Both the position numbers and the translations under genes were made by a program. Shown piece after piece: positions 49,041-60,322 of a stretch of 64,000 nt of DNA. The notes under the pieces are model-generated. The model did no database searches, was not told the origin of the DNA, and saw only the letters and a list, made by a program, of their open reading frames with translations. Within the stretch, counting starts at the first letter, position 1. Every line of letters begins with the position of its first letter. This DNA is from Strix aluco (taxonomy: Eukaryota; Chordata; Aves; Strigiformes; Strigidae): contig NC_133935.1 in assembly GCF_031877795.1 (NCBI RefSeq), positions 82,365,748-82,429,747 of the forward strand. The letters run 5' to 3'.

Positions 49041-49910
49041 TGTGTGGTGTGGTTGACATGCTGGAGGGAAGGGTCGGCATCCAGAGGGACCTGGACAGGC
49101 TGGAGAGGTGGGCCCCTGCGAACCTCATGAAGTTCAACAAGGCCAAGTGCAAGGTCCTGCACCTGGGTTGGGGCAATCCCAAGCACAAATACAGGCTGGG
49201 TGATGAGTGGATTGAGACCAGCCCTGTGGAGAAGGACTTGGGGGTATAAGTGGATGGAAAACTGACTATGAGCCAGCAATGTGTGCTCACAGCTCAGAAA
49301 GCCAACCGTGTCCTGGGCTGCATCAAGAGCAGTGTGGCCAGCAGGTCGAGGGAGGGGATTCTGCCCCTCTACTCCATTCTCATGAGACCCCCCCTGCAGT
49401 GCTGTGTCCAGCCTTGGGATCCCCAACATCAGAAGGACACAGACCTGCTCAGGTGAGGCTAGAGGAGGCCATGAAGATGACCAGGGGGCTGGAGCACCTC
49501 CCCTGTGAGGACAGGCTGAGAGAGTTGGGGTTGTTCAGCCTGGAGAAGAGAAGGCTCTGGGGAGACCTTACAGCAGCCTTCCAGTACTTAAAGGGGGCTA
49601 CAGGAAAGATGCGGAGGGACTCTTTATCAGGGGGTGTAGGGATAGAATGAAGGGTAACGGTTTTAAACTGAAAGAGGGCAGATTTAGATTAGATATAAGG
49701 AAGAAATTCTTCACTGTGAGGGTGGTGAGACACTGGCACAGGTTGCCCAGAGAAGCTGTAGCTGCCCCCTCCCTGGAAGGGTTCAAGGCCAGGTTGGACG
49801 GGGCTTTGAGCAAGCTGATCTTAGAGGAAGGTGTCCCTGCCCATGGCAGGGGGGTTGGGACTAGATGTCTTTCAAGTGCCTTCCAACCCAAACCATCCTG
49901 TGTTTCTATA
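49041..49910 (+). mobile_element. CR1 LINE fragment, 5'-truncated, sense (copy B)
   Basis: The plus-strand translation gives the CR1 reverse-transcriptase tail ([89 protein letters not shown]), then the 3' UTR and a decayed tail at TTTCTATA. The insert starts downstream of the polymerase catalytic motif. The frame is broken at least three times: a TAA after KDLGV near 49247, a shift near 49455 and a stop at 49648-49650. It is the same subfamily as copy C, including the CCCTGCCCATGGCAGGGG segment of the 3' UTR. It is inserted in the same direction as the inferred host transcript. Confidence 0.94.
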
Positions 49911-52900
49911 AAATTGATTTAGCTATAGAGGAGCTACAGAAAAATGAAGTACTACTTGTTCTTTCTTTATGCAATAATTTTAGTCAACTAAAATGAGTTA
50001 ATTTACAAGGAAGGCACAGCAAAGAGAAGCGATCTCCAGCTGCATACCATGATTTGCTATTCCAGTATGTGTTGGGGTTTTTTTGGGGGGGTGGGGCCCT
50101 AAACTCATGAATTGTCAACTGTAATATTCTCAATAATCCTGAAGTACAACTTCAGTTTTCTTATTTGTAGCATATGAGAAATGTGGCACCTTACATAAAA
50201 TTTTCTTATAAAAAAGTAGGTTTGAAAAAGAATGAAGAGTAAGGAATAGTGCAGTAATGTAATGGGGAAAAACACAACAGGTTCACAGTGGTGTTTCTGC
50301 TAGATGGGACTGAAATTTGGTTTGGCATAAATCAGCACAGCTGTGTTGGCATCAGTGAAGCTGATCTGACTTGTTCTGTGTGTGTATTTTTTTTTGTTTT
50401 TTTGTGTTTGTTTGTTTTTTTTTTTTTTTTTTAAAAACCCACCTACAGTAAAATATCCCCAGAAAAAAACTATTGTTTCTCTAGGGGTGTGTGTGTGTTT
50501 TTACATAGCTACAGAGTTCACAATTCCTGTCCTGTAGATGAAATCACACATTAAAAAAAATACTAGAAAGCAGTTGTTTGGGTGGCTATTTTTTTTTGTT
50601 CACTTGCTAGGATTGCTGACTGCCTTAGTTGTTTTCAATGCATCCAAGGATAGTCAAATGTAAAGTGATAGTGAGCTGCAAACTCTGGAATGGTTCCACT
50701 GATGTTCTAGGAATCTAAACAAGCCTCTCTTCAACTAATGTAAAAAATCTCAAATGTAAGTATAGCTTTGGTTAAAATTTTTTATTGACCCAAAATAGTA
50801 AGAAATGGAAGCAAGCAATATGCAAGCTGGAAAGACTGCATGATGATGTATGATTGCAAGTTGCTGTTTATCCTCTGCTGGTAATAGACTGTCTTGTGGT
50901 TTTTAAATCCCGCAGGTGGTGGGATGCCCCGCTGTGGCCTTCAGAGCTTTTTGCAATTGAAATTCATTGGTTTGGTCCTAGCTTCTGGCTAAGTAGAAAT
51001 GAGAGAAATGAAGCCTTGTGTTAAATATCTTTTTAAAACTTGTTGTATTTAGTATCAATTTAATCTTTAGCCGTGGATGTATGCTGTTATATCTGCCTGG
51101 ACTTCTTAATTTGTGTAAAGCATGGGACTGTTGCTGACCTGTCAAACTTGCCCTTGTGATTTCACTGCAGCAGAGGGAACCTGGCAGCTGGGTGGACAGA
51201 CCGACTGAAAACAAGGTGTCTTTATTGGGTTTCTTGAAAGAATAGGACAGCTGTGTGTGTGGAGTTAGCGATTCATTCAAGTATTTGCTTAATGTTTCAG
51301 AAGGTTAATGGGTTACATAGTTTTGAGCTTGAGCTGGTAGAATGAATGGATTTGGATTTCTGGTTTCAGTGATACTGCAACTAAGACAAGGATTCTGTTT
51401 TGCCTCGGGCATTTGTCCAATATGTTTGGAATAGAGACAAGATCTTGAGCCTGGACCTGAACATGGCAAAAAGGCGTTTGTGTCGTGTACCTTTCCTTCT
51501 GTAGCTGCTCTTGTAGTTTTACCATGATGTGAATTTTATAACTGAGCCCAGACATTTTAGTTTTGGATTTGGAGACACTTGAGAAAAGGCTGGGAAGCTC
51601 CGCATGAAGGATCTAGGAAAACAAGCTTCATTCTCTGTCTTGCATTTTCATAGTTCAGGTGAACCTATTTTTCTGACCTTGATTTTGCTAAGATCGTGGC
51701 AATTTTGCATATGCTATTTTCAAGTATGGACAACTTCTTTCTTCTTGTGGACTTTCAAAGTGTAATGTTGACATTATTTGACACTAAAAAGCATTTTTTT
51801 TTTTTTCTTTCTTAACGAAGAACTTGTGCTGTTGAGATATGCACACTTACAGCAATGAGGGATCATCTAATTTGTTTCTGTCTTAAGTTCTTGAGTTTCC
51901 AGGTATTTTATCCTCATGCTTATGAAATTTGAAATATGAATGCTAGCATCTGTGTTTATTGGTTGTGAAGCTTGTAGAGAATTTATTTAATACGCTTACA
52001 GCTTAAAAAGGTAACAAATTAATTTGTTAAATTGCGGTGGATAGGAATAAGCAACAGTGCAGAGATAGATGCTAATAAGTTTGCCTGTTTGAAATATTCA
52101 CATTTTAAGTGATTAAAAACGAAGTGACAGGGTCTCAGCTGGACATTTTCTGCAACAGGTAATTATAGCAATCTGGTGGCTTAGATAGTGTTTTGGTGTA
52201 TATTGACAGTTTACAACTTCCCTGGACATCTTATCTGGCTTCTCCAAAGTACTTTTATGTCCTGTTGAGCTTCTAGATCTTTTGGTATAGCTTGTAAGCA
52301 AAACACCCAGACTTCTTGAATCAGATAACATATCCAATTTTTTAGTTAGTCATGTCTAACAGCAAACAAAAATATTGGTTTCTCAGTGGAATAGGTTCCC
52401 CTGTTTCGTCCTTGTTGCAAGTCCAAGCAACTTCTTTTAAAAGAAATTATCTGTCAGCATTAGTACTAAACTATCCATAAAAATGTTAATTTGAACTGAA
52501 TTTCCAGATCAAACAGCAAACTTAATTAATGTCAGTTAATTAAATTCTTGGTGAAAATGAGAAAATAAGTACACAGATGCCCAAGACTGCTGCTGTCTCT
52601 TTGTTAATAAAGCAGCTAACGAAGCGTTTTCTGGCTGTACCTGGAGGGTGCAGGTCCTTTGTGGGAATGATTTCCTCAAGGAACAAACCCTACTACCTTC
52701 TGCATCACATCGCAGGTGATGTAGGTTTCTTTTTCCTACTGTTATCTCTGTAGCATTATTACATGGCAACATACTCAAACAACTAGAAGAAAATAGATAT
52801 GAAGACACTTGATTGCACACGCTTCTCTCCAGGAGAAGAGTGTATCGGGTCTCATGGTTGTTGGTCACGGTCACTTAAGTCTTCACCGCAGGCCATGCTG

Positions 52901-55794
52901 ATGAGTGCGATATAAATCTTGTAACCTGTCAGCTACGAGGGCTCTGTGTGCATGTGGGCTTTGTTGTAAAATGAATCCGGGCTCACTGACCGCAGCTCTT
53001 GTGAGCAGATTCTGTCCATATGGAGAAGCTCATTGATATTCAGGTTGTAGACTTCTTCTGATACTCGTTTGCCAAATATCACTGCAGTACTGCTGCTGGA
53101 TTGCAGGTGTTTTCTGCTGCCACTTGGAAATAGCTTGAGTGCATACTTTACATGGAATTTGCAGTTTGAGCACCAAATCTACAGGAGTTATTTGAAGAGT
53201 CATATAGGATTTAATTGTGCCTTTAGTCTCAGGGTGTTCTGAAGACTTTGGGCATTTTGTAGTTTTTAAGCCAGGTATGATCTTGATGCATGCACTTGAA
53301 ACCACTTGTGCTTGGGGGGTGAAAGTTGTGTGCATATTTCTCTCTTCCCACTGTGTGTGGTGTTTTGTTTTGGGTTTTTTTTCAGTGCTTCCCCCCTCCC
53401 CCCCCAAACATAGCTGTTCTTTGTACGGCACTGTTCTGCTCTCAGAATGCCACGTTACCACAATATAGATGCTGCATTTCTATGGCACATTCGCAGGTGG
53501 TCTTTACATGATAGTAGTCTAATGCAGATACTAGTGAAATATAAGTGGGATGGCAGGAGAAGAAATCTCTTTATTTCCCTTTGTTCTAATTCTTCATTGA
53601 AAAATAGGTTTCTATTTAAGAATATAAAAATCATATGTTTTTTTTCTCAGCATTTATGTCATAATGGTATAAATGATGTCTGCACCTTCCTCTCCTTGCA
53701 CCAACGCAGGCACCAGTTATGTCTGAACATGAAGCATTCAGAATGTAATCTTTCTGTCTATTACTTCTCCAAAAGCAAGTGGCAGAGGCCTGTAAGATAT
53801 GGGTTAATCAGGTTGCACAAACTTTCTGCATTTATTGACTGGGAAATATTTTTCTTCCCTGGAAATTGAAGGGGAAAAATGTTTGTTTGTTCTTTTCCTT
53901 GTTTTTAGATTAGATATATTTTTCTTTTGGGATTTATCTAATGTTCCAGACAAGATTAATATGTAAGTGTTTGGGGGGGAACCTGAGTGTGAATAGGCAA
54001 GTTTCACCATGTCTGCTAGTCTACACTATGTGCTAGATCTTCCCCAAAAATATTTTGACTAAAGGGCACTCTTTTCCATGCCATTTTTTATATCCCTTTT
54101 GTCAGGAGTATTTTCCAGAGGTTAAGGCTAAGTTTGAGGCTTGTTTTTAGAAATATATCCTTCAGAATTTTAATTTCAATAATTTTGCTTCACTGATTCC
54201 TATCACAGTTAGAATGGAAGTGTAGCTTTTGTTGTTAAACCTAATTTTTGAGTGGGAAATAGCAGTAGTCTGAAGGAGATAGTTATAGTACAGTTCACAG
54301 GTCTCAACTGGAATGTGAGAAGTTGCCTTGATGTGAGACTTCCTCTTTCTGATAGAAAAGGAAGTACTGTTTGTACTAATGAAAGGACTTCGGTAACATG
54401 AATATGCTGTGATCTTTCACAGAGAAATATTTTGTTTCATCTAAAGGCACATTGTTTGGATTAGTGGAACAATTCGTCATCATTTTCAAGTGTTGGGTGT
54501 TTTTGGGATGCTTCCAGGGCTCCCCAGTGTGTGGTATACTGCTGATTTCAGGCGTGGCACTTCGCTGTGTGATGGATAAATGGCTGCACCGTTGCGCTGT
54601 GTCCTAATTTTTCTCCTTCTAAAAAGAAAAAAAAATTACTAATTCTTCCCTTTTTCTGACGACAGCTGTACATTGAAAAGACTTTTAACATGTTTTGAAA
54701 AATTTCCTTATCTATGCTGCAGCTGCACTGAGTCCTGGAACCACCATGTCTCATCACCCAGTAAAAGAAAATGTTATGTTCGCAGACTGTTGTGTGGAGC
54801 GCGCATTACACAAATCAAAGATACACAGATCAATAAAAATGTTTTTGTCAATTCTGTGCTGTGAGTTAGTACCCTAGTTAGGTTTTAAAATGTGTGGGAT
54901 GAATGCTAGTTTGGAGCTTGCGAAATCTATAGATGAAAAATAAAAAAAGCTATGCAGACTTCAATTCCCGTTGCTATTTAGTTTATAGGCGTTGGAATGA
55001 CCTTCTAAACTGTGCAGTGATAATTGCCTATTTTACATAATGTATAAAGCTTCACAGAAGAGTATTTGTAGTGATGGAACATGTATTAACAATAATTGTC
55101 TGGTAACTAATAAGAATGTAAAGCCATTCTATAAATAGTGTGGATAGGCTCTAAAGGGAAAAATGAGCAAATATGGTTAGGCAAATCAAAGGGTGACTGG
55201 TTGTGCTGGAGCCCATGCAGTGTATTTAATGTAACAGCAGCTTATAGACTGTGTCTGTGTCAGCAAGTAGCATGGCACTGTAGTAATAGATGTAGAGAGG
55301 AAAACTGAAGGTCTGACATCCCTCTGTGTTTCAGCAGGTTTTTCAGGCTAGATCAAACCGTGGCCTTATTCTCTGGGTGGAACATAATTTAGAATTAGGA
55401 GCGCTTCGTGCAGATAGTTTAACCTGGAAGGAATCCAGTTTTGCATACGTCCATGTCGCTTCCCAGCGCAAACTGACGAACAGTAAATAGAGATGATCTG
55501 GGGATTGGCTCCAAAAGCACTCTCCCAACCTAAACCAAAATGCTATTTATAGAATTGCATGGAACATCAGTAGTCTTTTACCCCAGATTTAAGATCTTGA
55601 CATTGGATAGAATGTCTTTGAGTTTTCCTTAGGAATAAGTGGAAGTTCTAGTAGGGTTCATATTTCAAGGGCAGAAAGGGGATCAAGAGAATATGCATTA
55701 ATGTATTGAAGACTGACATTTATGACTTGTGTTTGTATATGCTCTGCCTCTCAAGAAAAGTGCTAAATGCATGGGAAAGTTTCAGGTTGGCCAC
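49911..55794 (+). other. Probable intron, no gene seen
   Basis: No gene is supported. It contains a T/G tract with poly(T)18 at 50376-50432 and a C-rich patch at 53391-53405. Acceptor-like GCTGCAG at 54722 is followed by a Kozak-like CCACCATGT at 54741 and a GTAAAA donor-like site, but the 38-nt segment is not convincing. A CpG-containing patch at about 55340-55510 is unexplained. Confidence 0.4.
50376..50432 (+). repeat. T/G-rich tract ending in poly(T)18
   Basis: GTGTGTGTATTTT-type sequence passes through TTTG units into an 18-T run at 50415-50432. It is low complexity. Confidence 0.9.
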
Positions 55795-57482
55795 TGTATT
55801 GGGCTTACATGGCAAGGTTTTGGTAGCAGGGGCTGCAGAGGTGGCCTGTGTGAGAAGAGGCCAGGGGCTGCCTACTGTGTTGGACACAGCCAGTTCCAGC
55901 TTGCTCCAAAACAGACCCACCATTGGCCAAAGCTGGGCTCTGTAGTGAAGCTGGTGACATCTCTGTTATACTTAAGAAATTATAACAGATGTAGTGCAGT
56001 CAGTGAAGAAGGAGGGGAAGGAGATGCTCCAGGTACCAGAGGAGAGATTCCTTTGCAACCCATGGAGAAGACCATAGTGAAGGAGGTTGTCCCCCTGTAG
56101 CCCATTGAGGACCCCGGGGGAATCATAGAATCATAGAACAGTTTGAGTTGAAAGCGACTTAAAGATCATCTAGTCCCAACCCCCCTGCCATGGGCAGGGA
56201 CACCTTCCACTAGCCCAGGTTGCTCAAAGCCCCGTCCAACCTGGCCTTGAACCCTTCCAGGGAGGGGGCAGCCACAGCTTCTCTGGGCAACCTGTTCCAG
56301 TGTCTCACCACCCTCACAGCGAAGAATTTCTTCCTTATATCTAATCTAAATCTGCCCTCTTTCAGTTTAAAACCGTTACCCTTCATTCTATCCCTACACC
56401 CCCTGATAAAGAGTCCCTCCGCATCTTTCCTGTAGCCCCCTTTAAGTACTGGAAGGCTGCTATAAGGTCTCCCCAGAGCCTTCTCTTCTCCAGGCTGAAC
56501 AACCCCAACTCTCTCAGCCTGTCCTCACAGGGGAGGTGCTCCAGCCCCCTGGTCATCTTCATGGCCTCCTCTGGCCCCGCTCCAGCAGGTCCGTGTCCTT
56601 CTGATGTTGGGGATCCCAAGGCTGAACACAGCACTGCAGGGGGGGGTCTCACGAGAATGGAGTAGAGGGGGAGAATCCCCTCCCTCGACCTGCTGGCCAC
56701 ACTGCTCTTGATGCAGCCCAGGACACGGTTGGCTTTCTGAGCTGTGAGCACACATTGCTGGCTCATAGTCAGTCTTCCATCCACTTATACCCCCAAGTCC
56801 TTCTCCACAGGGCTGGTCTCAATCCACTCATCACCCAGCCTGTATTTGTGCTTGGGATTGCCCCAACCCATGTACAGGACCTTGCACTTGGAGCAGACAC
56901 CCACCCTGCAGCCTGTGGAGGACCCTGCAGGGGAGCAGGTAGATACGCCCTGAAAGAAGCTGCAGCCTGCGGAGAGCCTGTGCTGGAGCAGGCTCCTGGC
57001 AGGAGCTATAGCCCCTGGAGAGGAGCCCACACAGGAGCAGGTTTTCTGGCAGGAACAGCAGCTCGTGGGAAGGACCCACACTGGAACAGTTCGTGAAGGA
57101 TTGTATCCTGTGAGAGGGACCCCATGCTGAAGTGGGGGGAAGAGCGTGAGGAGGAGGGAGGAGCAAAGACAAACTGTTACAGACTGACCATAAACCCCAT
57201 TCCCCATCCCCCTGTGCCATTCAGGGTGGGAAGTAGATAGAAAAATTGGGACCAAGGGAGTGAAGTTGAGCCTGGGAAGAAGACTTTGTTTGTCACCGTC
57301 CTACTCTATTTTTAACTGCCAATAAATTAATTTCCCCAAGCCAAGTCTGTTTTGCTCATGAAGGTAATTGGTAAGCGATCTCCCTGTCTATCTTGACCAA
57401 TGAGCTTTTTCATCCTATTTTAGTAGAAGGAGTAAGGGCAACTCTGGGCATCTGGCAGCCAGCCAAGGGTCAACCCACTACA
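55795..57482 (+). mobile_element. Solo LTR of an avian endogenous retrovirus, split by a CR1
   Basis: Starts TGTATTGGGCTTACATGGCA and ends GGGTCAACCCACTACA, the TG...CA ends of an LTR. The body matches the familiar avian ERVL-like LTR layout: GGTTTTGGTAGCAGGGG near the start, repeated GGAGCAG / GAGAGGGACC units in the middle, then a GGGAAGAAGACTTTGTT segment, AATAAA at 57321-57326 and a CTGGCAGCCAGCCAAGGGTC end. A CR1 copy (56121-56891) interrupts it, leaving about 917 bp of LTR proper. No gag, pol, env or primer-binding region lies next to it, so it is a solo LTR left by recombination. The flanks GCCAC and CCTAT do not match, so no target-site duplication is visible. The LTR family assignment is from memory of its pattern. 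Confidence 0.85.
56121..56891 (-). mobile_element. CR1 LINE fragment nested in the LTR, antisense (copy C)
   Basis: On the plus strand it starts with the tail (AATCATAG repeated twice) and reads backwards to KCKVL in the reverse-transcriptase ORF, then changes abruptly to LTR sequence (AGCAGACACCC) at 56892. The minus-strand frame is open over about 130 codons from 56784 to 56383, but it is shifted around 56600-56660 ([13 protein letters not shown] instead of the normal QFWAPQ-type reading). It is the same subfamily as copy B. Because it splits the LTR, it inserted after the LTR. Confidence 0.93.
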
Positions 57483-59884
57483 CCTATGCTAAGGATGCGG
57501 ACAAACTTTAAACTTTGACAGCGTGTGTTCCTGCAAGTTTGCTCCAGCCCAAGTTCCCTTAAGCTGCCAGCGATGGTAGCATGAGCTAATTCAGCAGTTT
57601 TGTATTTTCTCATTGCGGATTACAGTGCGCTCACGTGATCCTGTTTACCAGCACAGCCCAGAGCAGTAACTTCCCACAGAGCTGAAGACAAAGAGCAATG
57701 ACATGTTCAACAATCACTGTAAATCCTGGACGGGATGTCTGAATGATGTCCTCCTACATTTTTCTTTATGCTCTCAATATATTACTAGATGTAATATGTC
57801 CATGTTAAAAAAATGAATAAGCTTGTCCAAAAAACCACCTTCTTAACATTTCCGACTACCAATCTGTAGTAATTGGTTTTGAAACAGTATTTATTGGTAT
57901 GCCAGTGGATTTTTTTGTGCAATTTTAGCTGGTAAGTGTTAGAACTACTGAAGTAATTACTGTCATTAGGAAAACTCAACAAATTATCTCTCTTGCATCC
58001 TAGCTACAGAAATGGCATAATATGGAAGGCTTGTAGAAGGGATAATCGAATTAGGATTAATGGGAATACACTTGAATGTGAAGTGGATTTGGGGGGGCAG
58101 GTGGACGAGGGGGACACAACATTTACTTGACATATCTTAAATGTTCCTGCTGGTGTAGAATTGTTATTTAATAGTGATCTGGTTTGGGCTTTGTTTATTT
58201 GAGTAAGCTGCTTGTCTTGACAATTTGTGATTCCTTTTTAATTTAAAACAGCTTTTCTGCAGTATTTTGTATGTGTTTCCCCTCTCCAACCTATTTCTGC
58301 CTGCCTTTTATCTGTCATGCAGCTTTCATTGAGTCCATAGATTTCTTATTAGTGGGAAAACAGTTGTTTCCAATTAAGAACTAAAAAAAATGAAAAATCT
58401 TTCAGCTTCAGATTTGAGAATAATTTATTTTCATACAAAGATGTTACAAAACTGCTGTAACGTGAAAACTATTTCAGTTCTCTTTTATTACTTTGATTGT
58501 TGGATTTTTTTTTTTCTCCACAATTAAAACAACGTCAGATGAGTTTGTTTCCAAACCATTCTTCTTCATTCTGAGACAAATCTGAAAAGTCTTTCAGTTA
58601 AAATTTGGTCTCAATTCTGTAGGCCCATGTGAAAGGCTGTACCTGTTCGTAAGTTTATACAAATAGAATACTAGGCTTGAATTTAAGATACTGATGGCTA
58701 AATCATGTATCGGGGAACTGCTTGTAGTTGGAGTAGTAATGGCATACGAATTTCCCTGAGAAATAGTGACTTCTGAGGTCTAAGAATAAGAAAATTGCCT
58801 TGCTTGTGCTGAAGTGGCCACATAGCAATTGGATCTGGCAATCAGACCAGCGCAGTGGTTTATAAATATGGTAGCTCTCTATTTGTATGATACTCTTATT
58901 GATCAACTTGGAGCCACCTAAAAGGTAGCTATAATATATAATATATTTTAAAATGAAACCAATTTAGAGTCACCTTATTAGTATCCTTTCCCTGCTGATA
59001 AGTTTTTTCACAGGTCTCAGTTGTGTAGGCTTTGGAGAGGAGTTGTGCTTTTCTCTCTGCTTATGGGTTTTGTCATTCACAAAGTTACTTATAGTTCAGT
59101 GGACCCCTTTACACTAATTTCTGGCACAGCCTCATGTATCCTATTTCTTCTCTTATCTTTCTAAGTCTGTGCAGTTGTTCTGGCTCCATATTCACAGAAA
59201 TTACATTTCCATGAGTTTTCCTTTAGGCTTTTGATTTTATTTTTTTTTTCAATTCAGCACTGTTTGTGTATGCAGAGAGATAGAAACTACTGCTGATCTT
59301 ATGTACAGGTGTGAAGGATGAACAGGTGCAAGGCAGTGGGAAAATTGGTACTCAGATCTGATGGAATTAGTTGTATAACAAGGCAGTAAAAACTTAGAGT
59401 AGCTCAATAATTTTTTCATTTATTTAATTCTTGGCTTGTTCATACATTTGTGCATTAAAATACCTATGATGCAAGGTATAGTTTTAAAATCCCTTTCTGT
59501 TGGCTTTAAGTCCCATACCCCTTACTGATGATGACCCCTGTATGCTTTAACTTCCAGCTAATTATATTCTGGCAGTTTTGTACATCGTCCTCTTAAAATG
59601 CCATTCCCTAGATAACACATCACACTCCACCACCACCCCTCTCCCTTTTCATATTGTTCGCATTTGTACTTTTCCTTAGGTTTGACTTGTAAATCGTCGG
59701 TCTTCTGCTTTTCTAGTCTCAGAGGGTGTTATATTACCAGAAAGCAATTATACACGTCATTGCCTCTTTCCAGTGTGTTGTGTGTCAGGGTACAGGTTGC
59801 AGTGTCTGGAGCTAAGCCACGTCAGTTAGGCTGTACTTCCATCGGCTGCTCTATAGCCATGTGTTACAGCCTTCACTTGCATCC
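57483..59884 (+). other. Probable intron, no gene seen
   Basis: AT-rich sequence with T runs (for example 58506-58515) and short AT palindromic stretches near 58930. No exon, RNA gene or recognisable repeat was found. Confidence 0.5.
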
Positions 59885-60322
59885 AGAATCACAGAATTGT
59901 CTAGGTTGGAAAAGACCTTGAAGATCATCCAGTCCAACCAGTGACCTAACACTGACAGTTCCCAACTACCGCGTATCCCCAAGCGCTAAGTCAACTTTAC
60001 TCTTAAACACCTCCAGGGATGGGGACTCCACCACCTCCCTGGGCAGCCCATTCCAACGCCTAACCACCCGTTCTGTAAAGAAATGCTTCCTAATACCCAG
60101 TCTAAACCTTCCCTGGCGCAATTTGAGGCCATTACCTCTTGTCCTATCACTTGTTACTTGCTTAAAGAGACTTGTCTCCAGCTCTCTGCAGCCCCCTTTC
60201 AGGTAGCTGTAGAGGGCGATGAGGTCTCCCCTCAGCCTCCTCTTCTCCAGACTAAACACCCCCAGTTCCCTCAGCCGCTCCTCGTATGACATGTGCTCCA
60301 GACCCTTCACCAGCTTCGTTAT
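59885..60322 (-). mobile_element. CR1 LINE fragment, antisense (copy D)
   Basis: Tail AGAATCACAGAATTG is on the plus strand. The minus-strand translation [55 protein letters not shown] and [16 protein letters not shown] marks the reverse-transcriptase C-terminus. The frame is uninterrupted from the truncation point near 60322 down to the stop near 59966. It differs from copies A/E and B/C, so it is a third subfamily. It keeps no catalytic region. Confidence 0.93.

Noticed and set aside
49007..49891. Open frames antisense to CR1 copy B, and sense-strand frames over copies A, C and E
   Set aside because: They are shadows of CR1 sequence in non-coding frames.
54723..54760. Possible 38-nt exon with Kozak-like CCACCATGT
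   Set aside because: The acceptor tract is only moderate, the donor (CCCA|GTAAAA) is weak, and CCACCATG occurs often by chance.
56743..57255. Open frames of 113-156 codons across the CR1/LTR junction
   Set aside because: They are chimeric translations of CR1 and non-coding LTR sequence. The LTR region shows no retroviral protein.
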